Below, piece by piece: positions 25,397 to 36,441 of a stretch of 64,000 nucleotides of DNA. The stretch is from an uncultured Spartobacteria bacterium. GTDB lineage: Bacteria > Verrucomicrobiota > Verrucomicrobiia > Chthoniobacterales > Chthoniobacteraceae. The notes below the pieces were generated by a model. The model had not been told where the DNA came from, did no database searches, and was given only the letters and a program-made list of their open reading frames with translations. The translations under genes and the position numbers were made by a program. Position 1 is the first letter of the stretch. Each line of letters opens with the position of its first letter. The stretch covers positions 47,517 to 111,516 of the forward strand of contig CAIXGS010000046.1 of the NCBI GenBank assembly GCA_903919125.1, written 5' to 3'.

Positions 25397-26557
25397 CTAC
25401 GCCGAAGGTTGATGAGCCTGAGTAGAATCCGTGTGGTCTTTACCACAGGTAGGGCAGTGGCGCCAGGAGGGGTTCCATTCGGGGGGAAGCCCAGCGGCTT
25501 TCGCCTTGTCCTCCCCTTCCACATCTTCGGATCCGAACAGAGCTGCCATCATCGCCTTCCCGATGATGTTCATCAACATACCAAACAAAGCCAAGCCCAT
25601 GAATGCTGTCACCCCAGCCACGATCCGGCCTGGAGTGGTCACCGGGTACATATCGCCATATCCAACGGTCGTGAGGGTGACCACGCACCACCAGCTAGCG
25701 TTAGGAACGGAAGTGAACTGTGAATCCTTAGCCCAACGGGCGCCTTTGATCTGAATCGGTTGGTCCGCGGGGACGTCTTCCAAGACTTCCGCATCGTCAA
25801 TCAACACCTCGATGATTCCAGCCGCGGAGTCCCACTTTTTGCAGATCCATGTCCCGTCAAGCTTATCGGTTCCAGAAATCGAAACTTTACCGGACGGCGC
25901 CAGATCACCGTGCATATCTTTGGAGTGGAACAGGAAGTGATTCGGTTTTGGTCGTTCCACCGATTCGGTAGCCTCCAACTCCCCAGTCGAATATTCGGCA
26001 AAGTAAATGAGGGTACTGGAAATAATGACCACCGAGAACAAGGCGAGAAAGTAAATCGTCAAGTTCATCGGAAGCGGATTACGCCGCTTCTCCGCCGCAG
26101 AAGTTTGCTGCATGGCCACCAACGCCTCGCGGGCCAGCTTTAGCACTCGCAACACTCGCAACACTCGCAACACCCGAAGGATTCGAGTGGACTTCAGCGC
26201 TGTGATGTTTGCCATCGCCAAATACGTCGGCATGATCGCCAGCAAGTCGATCATCCCCCAGAAACTAAACACATAGCGAAGCTTGTCCTTGGTGGTGATG
26301 AGGTTCGCGATGTACTCCAATGTGAAGATCCCCACGATTACTAGCTCAGAATAATGGAAGAACGCTCCGTACTTGGTATGAAACACATCGACTGTCTCCA
26401 AGGCACCGATAATAGCAGAAACAAAGATGATCGTGTTGAGAAGACCGTGCAGCAAATGATACGCCCGTGACTTCGGGGAGTGCATTGCGTTAAAAAGCCA
26501 GGTTGGTCCCACCGGCGTTGGCTCAGCTAGTATTTCGTTCTGCTCGGGCGTCGTCAT
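25397..26557 (-). CDS. Voltage-gated K+ channel with large S5-pore insert
   Basis: From the ATG at 26557 the protein has 386 residues. It has six transmembrane segments of the Kv type. S4 (about 122-143) carries RILRVLRVLRVLRVLKLAR, an Arg every third residue. The pore helix and filter read WWCVVTLTTVGYGD, with TVGYGD at 297-302, and S6 follows to about 338. Between S5 (ends about 187) and the pore helix is an insert of roughly 75-80 extra residues with strand-like sequence (SGKVSISGTDKLDGTWICKKW, IIEVLIDDAEVLEDV). A C-terminal HCPTCGKDH (367-375) could bind zinc. It should conduct K+ across the inner membrane. A longer in-frame start exists at 26593. Confidence 0.88.
   Translation of the reverse strand: MTTPEQNEILAEPTPVGPTWLFNAMHSPKSRAYHLLHGLLNTIIFVSAIIGALETVDVFHTKYGAFFHYSELVIVGIFTLEYIANLITTKDKLRYVFSFWGMIDLLAIMPTYLAMANITALKSTRILRVLRVLRVLRVLKLAREALVAMQQTSAAEKRRNPLPMNLTIYFLALFSVVIISSTLIYFAEYSTGELEATESVERPKPNHFLFHSKDMHGDLAPSGKVSISGTDKLDGTWICKKWDSAAGIIEVLIDDAEVLEDVPADQPIQIKGARWAKDSQFTSVPNASWWCVVTLTTVGYGDMYPVTTPGRIVAGVTAFMGLALFGMLMNIIGKAMMAALFGSEDVEGEDKAKAAGLPPEWNPSWRHCPTCGKDHTDSTQAHQPSA
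26145..26171. repeat. 9-bp repeat encoding the S4 gating arginines
   Basis: Three perfect copies of ACTCGCAAC lie at 26145, 26154 and 26163, followed by diverged units. Read on the minus strand they encode the RVL triplets of the channel's S4 helix with identical codons, a sign of recent slippage or conversion within a voltage sensor. Confidence 0.8.
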
Positions 26558-26722
26558 ATTCAGGGCGGGGATTAAGCAAAATCCATACCTCAATAGTCAA
26601 CAAATGTTTGTTGAAACCCGACCGCACCCCCTGTTTTTTCACGAATGCCTTAATCGCTAATAATCTGGATCCCCAGCGACTCGTTTCTAGTGTAGGAACC
26701 CTTCACTTCATTCGAAACCTTC

Positions 26723-29700
26723 ATGCCCGCTTCCCCGATGTTATTTTCAGGCGCCTTAGCTTCGCTTTTGGCAACTACGGCGTTCGCCGCTTCCGTTATC
26801 CCAAATCAAACGGGGCAAGCGAGTGGCAAAGTGAATTTTTCCCGCGAGATCCGCCCTATTCTCTCCAACAACTGCTTCCACTGTCACGGTCCCGATGAGC
26901 AGCACCGAAAAGGCGACGGGGACAAAGGCCTGCGTCTCGACACTAAAGAAGGCGCCTTCACCGAGCTCGACGGCTCCTTCGCCCTTGTTCCGCAACATCC
27001 TGAAAAAAGCACGCTCTTGCAGCGCATCCTCTCCCACGACGCCGATGAGGTCATGCCGCCCAAAAAAAGCGGCAAGAAAATCTCCGAGAAGGAAGTGGCT
27101 CTTTTAAAGCGCTGGATCGAGGAAGGGGCCGAATACTCGGGACACTGGGCCTATCAGAAGCCCGAGCTGGTGGAGCCCCCAGCGGCGAGCAACCCAGCGT
27201 GGAACAAGAGCCCGGTGGATCGTTTTTTATTCCAGAAGATGCTGAGCCAGGGACTTCATCCCAGCCCTGAGGCCGACCGCGCAGTGCTCGCCCGCCGCCT
27301 CGCTCTGGACCTCACCGGCTTGCCGCCCACGCCACAAGATGTGGCTTCCTTTGCGGCAGATACCGCTCCGAATGCATACCTTTCTTTCGTCGACAAATTG
27401 TTAGCCAAGCCAGCCTTCGGAGAACACTGGGCTCGCCTGTGGATGGACCTCGCCCGATACGCAGATTCCGCCGGTTACCCCAGCGACCCAGGCCGGAGCA
27501 TCTGGGCGTTTCGCGATTACGTCATCCGCGCCTTTAACGAAAACAAACCCTTCGACCAGTTCACCATCGAGCAGTTAGCTGGAGATTTGTTGCCCCAACC
27601 CACTGAGGAACAAATCATCGCCACTGCGTTTCACCGCAACACGATGACCAACAATGAAGGCGGCACCTCCGACGAGGAATTCCGCAACGCAGCCGTCATT
27701 GATCGAGTGAACACGACGTGGGCCGTTTGGATGGGCTCCTCCATGGCGTGCGCTCAATGCCACACACATAAATTCGATCCCCTTACTCAAAAAGAGTACT
27801 TCAGCTTTTTTGCGATCCTTAACCAAACCGAGGACGCCGACCGCAATGACGAGGCGCCGTTACATCAGTTTTTCCTACCTGAAGAACAGAAACAAAAAAG
27901 TGCGCTAGAACAGCAAACCGCGTCTTTAGAAGCGCTCTTCAAATCTCCAAAACCCGAATGGAAACAAGGCTTTACAGCTTGGGACGCGGCCTACCCAAGG
28001 GATCTCAAATGGAACACACCCCACCCTTCTGAAGTCCGTTCAGAGAGCGACTCAAAGCTCACCGTGCGCGAAGACGGGTCCGTACATGTGGCGATCGGAG
28101 AAAAGGCGAAAGACAATTACACCCTCACAATCCCCGTTGAGGCGGGCGAACTCACAGGGCTGAAATTGAGCTCTGCTCCCGATGCAAAGCTTCCCGGCAC
28201 AAGCGGAGCCTTTGTAGTGGATGCAATCCGCGTTAAATGGGTGCATGGCGAAACTCCGGGCAAGGACACTGAAGTGAAATTCAAAGCGGTTTTCGCCACA
28301 AGCGCCACTGGAGGATATGAACCACAAACCGTAGTGGGCCTCAAAGTGACGGACACGGCCAACGCACGCAATAAAGGCTGGTCGGTGGCTGCGTCGCCGA
28401 AGCCGCAGGCCCTGACGCTGCTGCCCGAAAAGCCAATCGCACTCAAAGCCGGCGACGTACTTCGCGTCGAACTCGACCAACGCTCGCGCAAAAAAGAGCA
28501 GCACCTCGCGGCGTTCACGCTCCGGTACACCGGCGATGCGCGCGTCGAAACTCTCGCGGCGACTCCCGTCAATTTACTCCCAGTATTGGCGCTTTTAGAC
28601 GCGGCACGCTCCCCTCAACAAGCGACTCAGGCGCTCGACTACTACGTGCGCTCCCACGCGCCGGAAGCCCTCAACGAGCGCACCGAACTCGCGAGCGCAA
28701 AAATAAAGTTGGCCGCGCTCAAGCCCAACACAGTTCCAATCCTGCGCGAGTTAGGAGCAGAAAAAAAGCGCACCACTAAAGTCCAAATACGCGGCAATTA
28801 TCTGAACCTCGGCGACGAAGTTCCCCCGGGCACTCCCAGCGTTCTCCCGCCCTTGCCAGCGGGCACGGTGCCCGACCGACTCGCGATGGCACGCTGGTTG
28901 GTCAGCCCAGAAAACCCGCTCACTGCCCGTGTCACGATGAACCGATTTTGGGAATCTCTGTTTGGTGTAGGCATCGTTCGCACCAGCGAGGAATTCGGAG
29001 CGCAAGGTGAAATGCCAGTGCACCCCGAGTTGCTAGACTGGCTCGCCCTCGAATTTGTGCGCAGCGGATGGAACGTTAAGGCGATGCTTAAACTGTTGGT
29101 GAACACAGCGGCGTACCGGCAAAACTCGGCGCTCACACCCGAGTTGGCGGAGACGGATCCTGAAAATCGATTTATGGCGCGCGGCCCACGCTTTCGACTA
29201 GGAGGAGAAGTGCTTCGGGATCAGTCGCTCGCGCTCAGTGGACTGCTGAGCGAGAAAATGTACGGAAAGGCCGTGCGCCCGCCCAAGCCAAGTATGGGTT
29301 TGAATACAGCTTTCGGGGGAGCCAACGACTGGGTCACCAGCACCGGGGAAGATCGCTACCGGCGAGCCATTTACACTGAAATTCGCCGCAACAGTCCCTA
29401 CCCCAGTCTCACAACCTTCGATGCTCCCAATCGCGAAGTTTGCACCCTGCGCCGCAACCGCACCAACACGCCGCTCCAAGCGCTGGTGACACTCAACGAT
29501 CCCGTTTACATTGAAACGGCTCAGGCGCTCGCGCGGCGTATTCTTAAAGAGGCCGCTCCAGAGCGCGAATCCCGCATCCGCTTCGCGTTCCACCTGGCAC
29601 TGGCCCGAGAACCGGCCACGCAGGAACTCGCGCGTTTAAACCAGTTTCTCGAGCAGGCAAACGCCGGATTCACCACAGATCCTGAGCGAGCAAAAACCAT

Positions 29701-29815
29701 GGCGACTGAACCACTCGGTCCCCTGCCCCCGTCCGCCGACGCCGTCGAATACGCCACCTGGACGACTTTTGCCAACGTTCTTCTAAATCTCGACGAAGTG
29801 CTGATGCGCCGCTAG
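26723..29815 (+). CDS. PSCyt1/DUF1549/DUF1553 protein (PVC-type cytochrome)
   Basis: This 1030-residue secreted protein has a signal peptide (about 1-22, ending AAFA). A planctomycete-type cytochrome c domain with CFHCH near residue 53 and PHLDT-like KGLRLDTKEGAF is followed by a DUF1549 domain (WNKSPVDRFLFQKM, LALDLTGLPPTPQDV, HWARLWMDLARYADSAGY). A second CxxCH (CAQCH, about 348) is present, then a carbohydrate-binding-like insert (about 440-600) and a C-terminal DUF1553 domain (LTARVTMNRFWESLFGVGIV, RRNRTNTPLQALVTLNDP). The family is expanded in PVC bacteria and tied to polysaccharide use, but its reaction is not established. It is followed 16 bases later by the DUF1501 gene, its usual partner. 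Confidence 0.93.
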   Translation: MPASPMLFSGALASLLATTAFAASVIPNQTGQASGKVNFSREIRPILSNNCFHCHGPDEQHRKGDGDKGLRLDTKEGAFTELDGSFALVPQHPEKSTLLQRILSHDADEVMPPKKSGKKISEKEVALLKRWIEEGAEYSGHWAYQKPELVEPPAASNPAWNKSPVDRFLFQKMLSQGLHPSPEADRAVLARRLALDLTGLPPTPQDVASFAADTAPNAYLSFVDKLLAKPAFGEHWARLWMDLARYADSAGYPSDPGRSIWAFRDYVIRAFNENKPFDQFTIEQLAGDLLPQPTEEQIIATAFHRNTMTNNEGGTSDEEFRNAAVIDRVNTTWAVWMGSSMACAQCHTHKFDPLTQKEYFSFFAILNQTEDADRNDEAPLHQFFLPEEQKQKSALEQQTASLEALFKSPKPEWKQGFTAWDAAYPRDLKWNTPHPSEVRSESDSKLTVREDGSVHVAIGEKAKDNYTLTIPVEAGELTGLKLSSAPDAKLPGTSGAFVVDAIRVKWVHGETPGKDTEVKFKAVFATSATGGYEPQTVVGLKVTDTANARNKGWSVAASPKPQALTLLPEKPIALKAGDVLRVELDQRSRKKEQHLAAFTLRYTGDARVETLAATPVNLLPVLALLDAARSPQQATQALDYYVRSHAPEALNERTELASAKIKLAALKPNTVPILRELGAEKKRTTKVQIRGNYLNLGDEVPPGTPSVLPPLPAGTVPDRLAMARWLVSPENPLTARVTMNRFWESLFGVGIVRTSEEFGAQGEMPVHPELLDWLALEFVRSGWNVKAMLKLLVNTAAYRQNSALTPELAETDPENRFMARGPRFRLGGEVLRDQSLALSGLLSEKMYGKAVRPPKPSMGLNTAFGGANDWVTSTGEDRYRRAIYTEIRRNSPYPSLTTFDAPNREVCTLRRNRTNTPLQALVTLNDPVYIETAQALARRILKEAAPERESRIRFAFHLALAREPATQELARLNQFLEQANAGFTTDPERAKTMATEPLGPLPPSADAVEYATWTTFANVLLNLDEVLMRR

Positions 29816-29831
29816 CCCGCTGATTCCTATT

Positions 29832-31295
29832 ATGAATATTCATACCTTTCTAAAAAATAGTGCTTTAGAACACAAGACCCGCAGGAACTTCCTAGCCACC
29901 GCTGGAAACTTCAGCCTCGGTGCCGTCGCCTTGGAAGCTCTACTGCGCAAAGATGCCCCCGCAGCCACCCTCGCCGATAATCCGCTCGCACCCCGTTCTG
30001 CCCCGCTCAAAGCCAAGGCGCGTAGCGTCATCTATCTCCACATGTCCGGCGGACCACCCAATCTGGACATCTTCGATTACAAACCTGAATTAGTGAAACG
30101 CTCTGGACAGGATTGCCCCGACGACTTCCTCAAGGGCCGTAAATTCGCCTTCACCACCGGCGTCCCCAAACTCATGGGCACACCGCGCTCCTTTGCACAA
30201 TACGGTCCCGGCGGCATCTGGATGTCTGATGCCGTCCCGCACTTCCAACAGATTGCGGGAGACGTGACCGTCGTGCATTCCATGAAGACTGACGAGTTCA
30301 ACCACGCTCCGGCGGAGTTGCTGCTCTACACCGGCTCACCGCGCCAAGGCCGCCCTTCGATGGGTTCGTGGGTCACTTACGGACTGGGCACAGAAAACGA
30401 AAATCTACCGGGCTTCGTCGTCCTTATTTCCTCTGGCGTCCAGCCCAGCGGCGGCCAAGGTTGCTGGGGCAGCGGCTTCATCCCGTCAGTTTATCAGGGC
30501 GTACAATGCCGCTCCAAGGGCGATCCCGTGCTGTACGTCACGGATCCCGCAGGAATGAACCGAGAGACCCGCCGCCAGACACTCGATGCGATCAAAGATT
30601 TAAACGAGCTTCAGAGTCGCGAGTTGGGGCATCCGGAAACCGCCACGCGAATCGCTCAGTACGAGCTGGCCTACCGCATGCAGGCCTCAGTGCCTGAAGT
30701 GATGGACATTTCAAAAGAAACCCCTGCAACGCTCGAGGCGTATGGCGCCAAGCAAGGAGAAGCCAGCTTTGCAAACAATTGCCTTCTGGCTCGACGCCTC
30801 GTCGAACAAGGGGTGCGCTTTGTGCAGCTTTTCGATTGGGGTTGGGACTTCCACGGTACGGGTCCGAGAGAGGATATCCGCGATGGGCTCACACAAAAAA
30901 TGTCAGCCACAGACAAGCCAGTCGCAGCCCTCATCAACGACCTCAAACAGCGCGGACTGCTCGAAGAAACGCTCATCGTCTGGGGCGGTGAATTCGGACG
31001 CACCCCCTTCCGCGAAGGACGTACTGCGGGAGGTTCTGTGCTCGGACGCGATCATTACCCAGACTGCTTTTCCGTGATGTTAGCCGGGGGCGGAATCAAG
31101 CGCGGCTTCGCATATGGAAAAACGGATGAGCTTGGCTTCGGTGTCGCGCAGGAGCAAGTGCACGTCCATGACCTTCAGGCAACCATCCTGCATCAACTCG
31201 GGTTCAACCACGAGCAGCTCACCTACCGCTTTCAAGGACGGGATTTCCGCCTAACCGATGTCCACGGCAAGGTCGTCCAAGACATCTTGGCGTAA
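29832..31295 (+). CDS. DUF1501 (sulfatase-like) Tat-exported protein
   Basis: This 487-residue protein begins with a Tat signal (HKTRRNFLATAGNFSLGAVALEALL, about residues 14-38). The DUF1501 body follows: VIYLHMSGGPPNLDIFDYKPEL, PRQGRPSMGSWVTYGLG, RRLVEQGVRFVQLFDWGWDFH, and TLIVWGGEFGRTPF with GRDHYPDCFSVMLAGGGIKRG. The metal-binding Asp and His positions of the alkaline-phosphatase/sulfatase fold are visible, but the formylglycine motif of true sulfatases is absent. It almost always accompanies PSCyt1/DUF1553 proteins, as here, and likely acts with that protein in the periplasm. Confidence 0.92.
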   Translation: MNIHTFLKNSALEHKTRRNFLATAGNFSLGAVALEALLRKDAPAATLADNPLAPRSAPLKAKARSVIYLHMSGGPPNLDIFDYKPELVKRSGQDCPDDFLKGRKFAFTTGVPKLMGTPRSFAQYGPGGIWMSDAVPHFQQIAGDVTVVHSMKTDEFNHAPAELLLYTGSPRQGRPSMGSWVTYGLGTENENLPGFVVLISSGVQPSGGQGCWGSGFIPSVYQGVQCRSKGDPVLYVTDPAGMNRETRRQTLDAIKDLNELQSRELGHPETATRIAQYELAYRMQASVPEVMDISKETPATLEAYGAKQGEASFANNCLLARRLVEQGVRFVQLFDWGWDFHGTGPREDIRDGLTQKMSATDKPVAALINDLKQRGLLEETLIVWGGEFGRTPFREGRTAGGSVLGRDHYPDCFSVMLAGGGIKRGFAYGKTDELGFGVAQEQVHVHDLQATILHQLGFNHEQLTYRFQGRDFRLTDVHGKVVQDILA

Positions 31296-31315
31296 GCGCC
31301 CCGTCAACCGCAGCC

Positions 31316-32362
31316 TTAAGGCTTCGGAACGGGTGCTGGGTTCGGCTCGCCGGGCATCGCCTTTCCAAGCTCCAAATCGCTGATCTTCATCCCCTTGCGG
31401 TAACCATTGTTACCGTAAAATCCGGGCTTGTATTCGTCGACGTAGTCCACGGCCGCCTTCGCTGGAACGTCCATCTGTAATCCCCAGTAAACACCGTTCA
31501 CAATCAAACGCCGCAAGCCTTCGCTTAGCAGATCATCGGCCGATCCCATCGTCGTGCACAGAATACGGTTCACATTGCCCGCTTCATTCTTGACCATGCG
31601 AGTCCACGCCACGGGCATCATCGGAGTGTTGATGTCCTGCTCGGCTTTGTCAGTGGCTCGCTTTTTGGGATAGGCTGCTGGCTGCGAATCGGGAGACATT
31701 CCAGCGAGCACTTGTCCACGAAGTAAGATCGTCGCGTCCTCTGGGGGATACGCCTCGTACACATCCGTAGTGCCGAAGACACCGCTCACGCCGTGCAACA
31801 ACGATGAGCCTTCCGCTCCGGTTTCCACTACTCCACGGGTGGCCTCAGATTTGTGTTTCCCCCAATGACTCACCCACTTTTCACCCAGCATCGTCTTTCC
31901 AAAATCAGCCAGTCGGTTTTTTGCAAACGCGTGCGTGCTGGTACGCAACCCGATGATCGGCTTACCAGCCAAAACCGCTTTCTCAAATCGGGAAATCGCG
32001 TCCTCTGGCCAGTTACGGAACCGCAACGAAGTGATAAAAAGATCCGCTTTATCAAGGGGTTCAGGATCGCTAATCGAAGTTGTATCGTTTGGCGTGATGG
32101 TTCCGTCTTCGCTCGCGGAGAATAAAACGGTGCACTTGAAACCATGCTCCTGACTGAGAATTTTCGCTAGCATGGGCAGCGCTTCTTCCGAACGGTATTC
32201 CTCGTCGCCCGCAAGCAGGACGATGTGTTTACCGGTGCTCTTCCCCGCCTTAGGCTCAAGTACGAGAGAGTGTTCCGCAGCCTGGAGGGAGCCCACAGCA
32301 CAGACCAGTGAATAGCCGAGAGCGAGGGGTAGTGTACGATAGCTTAGTGCAAGGTAGTTCAT
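31316..32362 (-). CDS. Secreted ThuA-like glutamine-amidotransferase-fold protein
   Basis: From the ATG at 32362 the protein has 348 residues with a signal peptide (ALGYSLVCAVGSLQAAEH). The ThuA-like domain (KHIVLLAGDEEYRSEEALPML, then KADLFITSLRFRNWPEDAISRFEKAVLAGKPIIGLRTSTHAF) has the class I glutamine-amidotransferase-like fold without a clear nucleophilic Cys. ThuA relatives take part in disaccharide (trehalose) metabolism and, in PVC bacteria, often sit beside PVC-type dehydrogenases. It lies 61 bases downstream of the haem-binding dehydrogenase gene on the same strand and converges with the DUF1501 gene. A longer start at 32407 would precede the signal peptide. Confidence 0.88.
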   Translation of the reverse strand: MNYLALSYRTLPLALGYSLVCAVGSLQAAEHSLVLEPKAGKSTGKHIVLLAGDEEYRSEEALPMLAKILSQEHGFKCTVLFSASEDGTITPNDTTSISDPEPLDKADLFITSLRFRNWPEDAISRFEKAVLAGKPIIGLRTSTHAFAKNRLADFGKTMLGEKWVSHWGKHKSEATRGVVETGAEGSSLLHGVSGVFGTTDVYEAYPPEDATILLRGQVLAGMSPDSQPAAYPKKRATDKAEQDINTPMMPVAWTRMVKNEAGNVNRILCTTMGSADDLLSEGLRRLIVNGVYWGLQMDVPAKAAVDYVDEYKPGFYGNNGYRKGMKISDLELGKAMPGEPNPAPVPKP

Positions 32363-32423
32363 GGGTAAGGGTTTTGAAGGTTTAAGATGTGATGGGCACA
32401 CGGGCAAGACGCGAATGTAAGGA

Positions 32424-35177
32424 TCAACGAACGGCCTTCATTAACTCGCCAGCGGTCCACGGCGTGGTACGGCCCGCGATTTGTGCCCGCACCTTCGCGA
32501 CCTCGGCAGCCTTCACAGCGGTGCCGTCATTTTGCCACTCTCGGCGCACGTAAGTAAGAAGCGCCGCCAGTTGCTCATCCGTAAAAAACGTAACGGCAGG
32601 CATCTCCATCTGCCACGTTGAACCTCCGACCTCAATGGGGCCAGTGAGCCCCTGAAGCACAATCCGGACGATTCTGTCTGGGGGACCGGTCACCCATTCA
32701 GAGTCCACCAGCGAAGGTGCCAAACCCGGCAATCCGGCTCCGTTGGCCTGATGACACGCGATACAGATGGTTCCGAAAAGCTCCTTTCCTTTGGCAAAAT
32801 CGAGCTGTTCCCGCGCATTCAACGCTGCGGGCGGCGGCCTCCAGTCTTCTGGCAACGGCTTGCCCGACCAAGTGAGTTGCTTGCTGATGCGCTCCACCAA
32901 CGGGAATTGAGCAGGCTTAAGCGACGCCTTTAAAGACACTAGAGCAGGTGACTCAGTCTGCAGTGCCACCGGTCGCGGTCCACTGCCGGATTTTGTTTTT
33001 TTGTTCTTATCAGGTGCCTTACCGGCCATTCCCTCGAGGCACGCGATCTGTTGCGGAGCGTTGGCAGGCAACGCTTGCACCAGGCCAAGAAGCTCTTCGA
33101 TAGTCGCCGGGTTCCGTGCATTGAACACCAAGGCCGACAGACTCTTGAGAATACCGCTACTCACCAGCCATTTAACGTCGCTCGGAGGCAGAGCTAAAAG
33201 CTCTTTCAAATAAACAAACTCGTTGCCAGCTATTCCACTCACCACGCCTTCTGCGACCAGAGGCGAACCAGACTTCCGCAGTAATGCCGTTAATTGCGGC
33301 CTTATCTCGTCAGTGTTGCAGACCGCCAATTGGAACGCGGCCAGCATCTGCACTTCCCAATTTTTATCACTCACCAACCGCTGCAACTCTGGCAAGTAGG
33401 CCGCAGTTAAACCGGGCGGGACACTCGCTGGAGCCCCCTGTTTAGGTAACGCACTCCCCGTCTCAGACGCCCCCGCCGGAAGAAACGCGTATTGCCAAGA
33501 GGCCTCAGTCAAGAGGCGCACTCCAGCAGCACGGACACGCGCCTCTTTGTCTTCCAATGCCGCCTTCAACAACTCATGCGTCAGCGCGTGAAGCCCCTCT
33601 AACGTCCAAAGTGCCTGCACACGAGTTTGTAACGTAGACCCGTTACGAAAAAGCTTTTCGACTGCATCCACTACGGAGCGGTCGCCTTGCTCGACAATCA
33701 TTCGCTGGGCGTTGTCCCGAACCCAGCCATTAGGATGCTCAAGCGACTTCACAAGTTCCTTGGGCGCAGACGGCAACGTCACCACCTTGGGAGACGTCCC
33801 GTCAGGTACAATGCGGTAAATGCGCCCGAGATTAATGGGCTGCTCCAACTTTCGCTCTTCAATATTAGCAGCCAAATAATACGACAGGAATACTTTATGC
33901 TGAATAATACCCCTCGCCATATCCACAATGTAGAGGGCTCCATCCGGTCCTGTCAGCGCGTTCACTGGCCGAAAACGCTCGTCCGTGGACGTCAAAAACT
34001 CGGACCCAGCATAGGCATTCTCGGCGGAAAGCGTTCCTCCGTTTTCCTTTAAAATGAGACGCTTCAGCAAATTACCAGCCGGTTCTGGGACGAAAGCATT
34101 GCCGCGAAAGTCCGCCGGAAACAGGTCGCCCCGATAGATCCCCGGGCCACAAGTAGCAGTCGTCGCCGCCTGGGATCCGTCTTCTCGCAGGCCCTTTGGG
34201 AGGTAGCCACGGTTGATCCCCGGAGTGGCATGACCCGGCCAAACCACCTGATCCTTTATCAACTGCACGTTGATCGCCGTTTTGTCTGCAAGGCGCGCAT
34301 TGCGGGCGTACCAAAGTGGCGGCACTAAATCCACTCGGAGCAGATCGCTATTATAATTAAAATACTGCCTCCCCCAATCATCTTGGGTCCGGCCCCACTG
34401 CCCTGATTTTCCAGCAGGCGTACTGGAGAATACGCCTTGCTCAAAGCGATACTTTAAATTGTGAAGACTGAAGGTGATCCAATTATCCAAAGCATACAGG
34501 GGACTGTTCGGAAGATACTCGGGTTGGCCGCCTTCCTTACCCACTGCATCATCCACTAACTCGCTGACATCCGCAACGCCGTCGCCTTTTGAGTCTCGGT
34601 AGTAAGTAAGATTGGGCGGCGTGACCACGAGCACCCCCTCGCCCACGGCCTGGACAGCGCGCGGCATGACTAAACGGTCCACGAATACAGTCGCCTTATC
34701 GTACGTGCCGTTGCCCTTGGTATCCTCAAGCCGCTTGATACGCCCTACGGCACGATCCTCGCCGTTCGCCTCCATGTCCGGCATGTAGCCAATCATTTCC
34801 ACCACATACATGCGTCCCTTTGCGTCCCAACTAATCGCCACGGGAGACTCCACGAGGGGCTCAGAGGCGACGACTTCAATCTTAAAACCGGCTGGGAGCT
34901 TAAAAGTTTTCACCGCTTCCTGCGCGTTCAAAACCGCTGGAACTGGGGGACGAAACGGGCGCTCCGGTTCCACAGGACCTCCACCCTGACGCCGTTTCAC
35001 GTAAGCACCGCTGGGTGTTAAAACAGTTGCCGGCGCAACAGGAGAAACAACTGCGGGCTCAGATTTAACTGCGGCAGTTAACTTTACAGAATTAACCTCA
35101 GCCGCTTGAGCCTGGAACTGGACAAACGCGATGAAAGTCGAGAATAAGAAAGATAGCCGAGTGTAAGATTGTTTCAT
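32424..35177 (-). CDS. PVC-type membrane-bound dehydrogenase with HEAT repeats and cytochrome c domain
   Basis: This 917-residue secreted protein has a signal peptide (about 1-25, QFQAQA). An N-terminal beta-propeller (about 85-450; LPAGFKIEVVASEPLVESPVAISWDAKGRMYVVEM, TGPDGALYIVDMARGIIQH) is followed by HEAT-like helical repeats (about 470-700; EDKEARVRAAGVRLL, SDKNWEVQMLAAFQLA). A C-terminal cytochrome c domain (about 795-890) has the haem motif CIACH and an axial Met in MEMPAVTF. The PVC haem-binding CxxCH family is thought to oxidise sugars or alcohols in the periplasm. The ThuA gene follows in the same direction, a common pairing. It is divergent from gap. Confidence 0.9.
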   Translation of the reverse strand: MKQSYTRLSFLFSTFIAFVQFQAQAAEVNSVKLTAAVKSEPAVVSPVAPATVLTPSGAYVKRRQGGGPVEPERPFRPPVPAVLNAQEAVKTFKLPAGFKIEVVASEPLVESPVAISWDAKGRMYVVEMIGYMPDMEANGEDRAVGRIKRLEDTKGNGTYDKATVFVDRLVMPRAVQAVGEGVLVVTPPNLTYYRDSKGDGVADVSELVDDAVGKEGGQPEYLPNSPLYALDNWITFSLHNLKYRFEQGVFSSTPAGKSGQWGRTQDDWGRQYFNYNSDLLRVDLVPPLWYARNARLADKTAINVQLIKDQVVWPGHATPGINRGYLPKGLREDGSQAATTATCGPGIYRGDLFPADFRGNAFVPEPAGNLLKRLILKENGGTLSAENAYAGSEFLTSTDERFRPVNALTGPDGALYIVDMARGIIQHKVFLSYYLAANIEERKLEQPINLGRIYRIVPDGTSPKVVTLPSAPKELVKSLEHPNGWVRDNAQRMIVEQGDRSVVDAVEKLFRNGSTLQTRVQALWTLEGLHALTHELLKAALEDKEARVRAAGVRLLTEASWQYAFLPAGASETGSALPKQGAPASVPPGLTAAYLPELQRLVSDKNWEVQMLAAFQLAVCNTDEIRPQLTALLRKSGSPLVAEGVVSGIAGNEFVYLKELLALPPSDVKWLVSSGILKSLSALVFNARNPATIEELLGLVQALPANAPQQIACLEGMAGKAPDKNKKTKSGSGPRPVALQTESPALVSLKASLKPAQFPLVERISKQLTWSGKPLPEDWRPPPAALNAREQLDFAKGKELFGTICIACHQANGAGLPGLAPSLVDSEWVTGPPDRIVRIVLQGLTGPIEVGGSTWQMEMPAVTFFTDEQLAALLTYVRREWQNDGTAVKAAEVAKVRAQIAGRTTPWTAGELMKAVR

Positions 35178-35295
35178 TGGAGGGAGCTGCGGTCACAGCA
35201 CACGTGATTTAACTTCGAAACCGGACTTTTGCTAGAGACCTTCACACACGAAGTGCCGTTGTGGCATTGACGAATGGGTGATTGCCTCTGTTTAG

Positions 35296-36411
<1,116 letters not shown>

Positions 36412-36441
36412 TTAAACGCAGTCTCACTTAAATGCCGTTCT

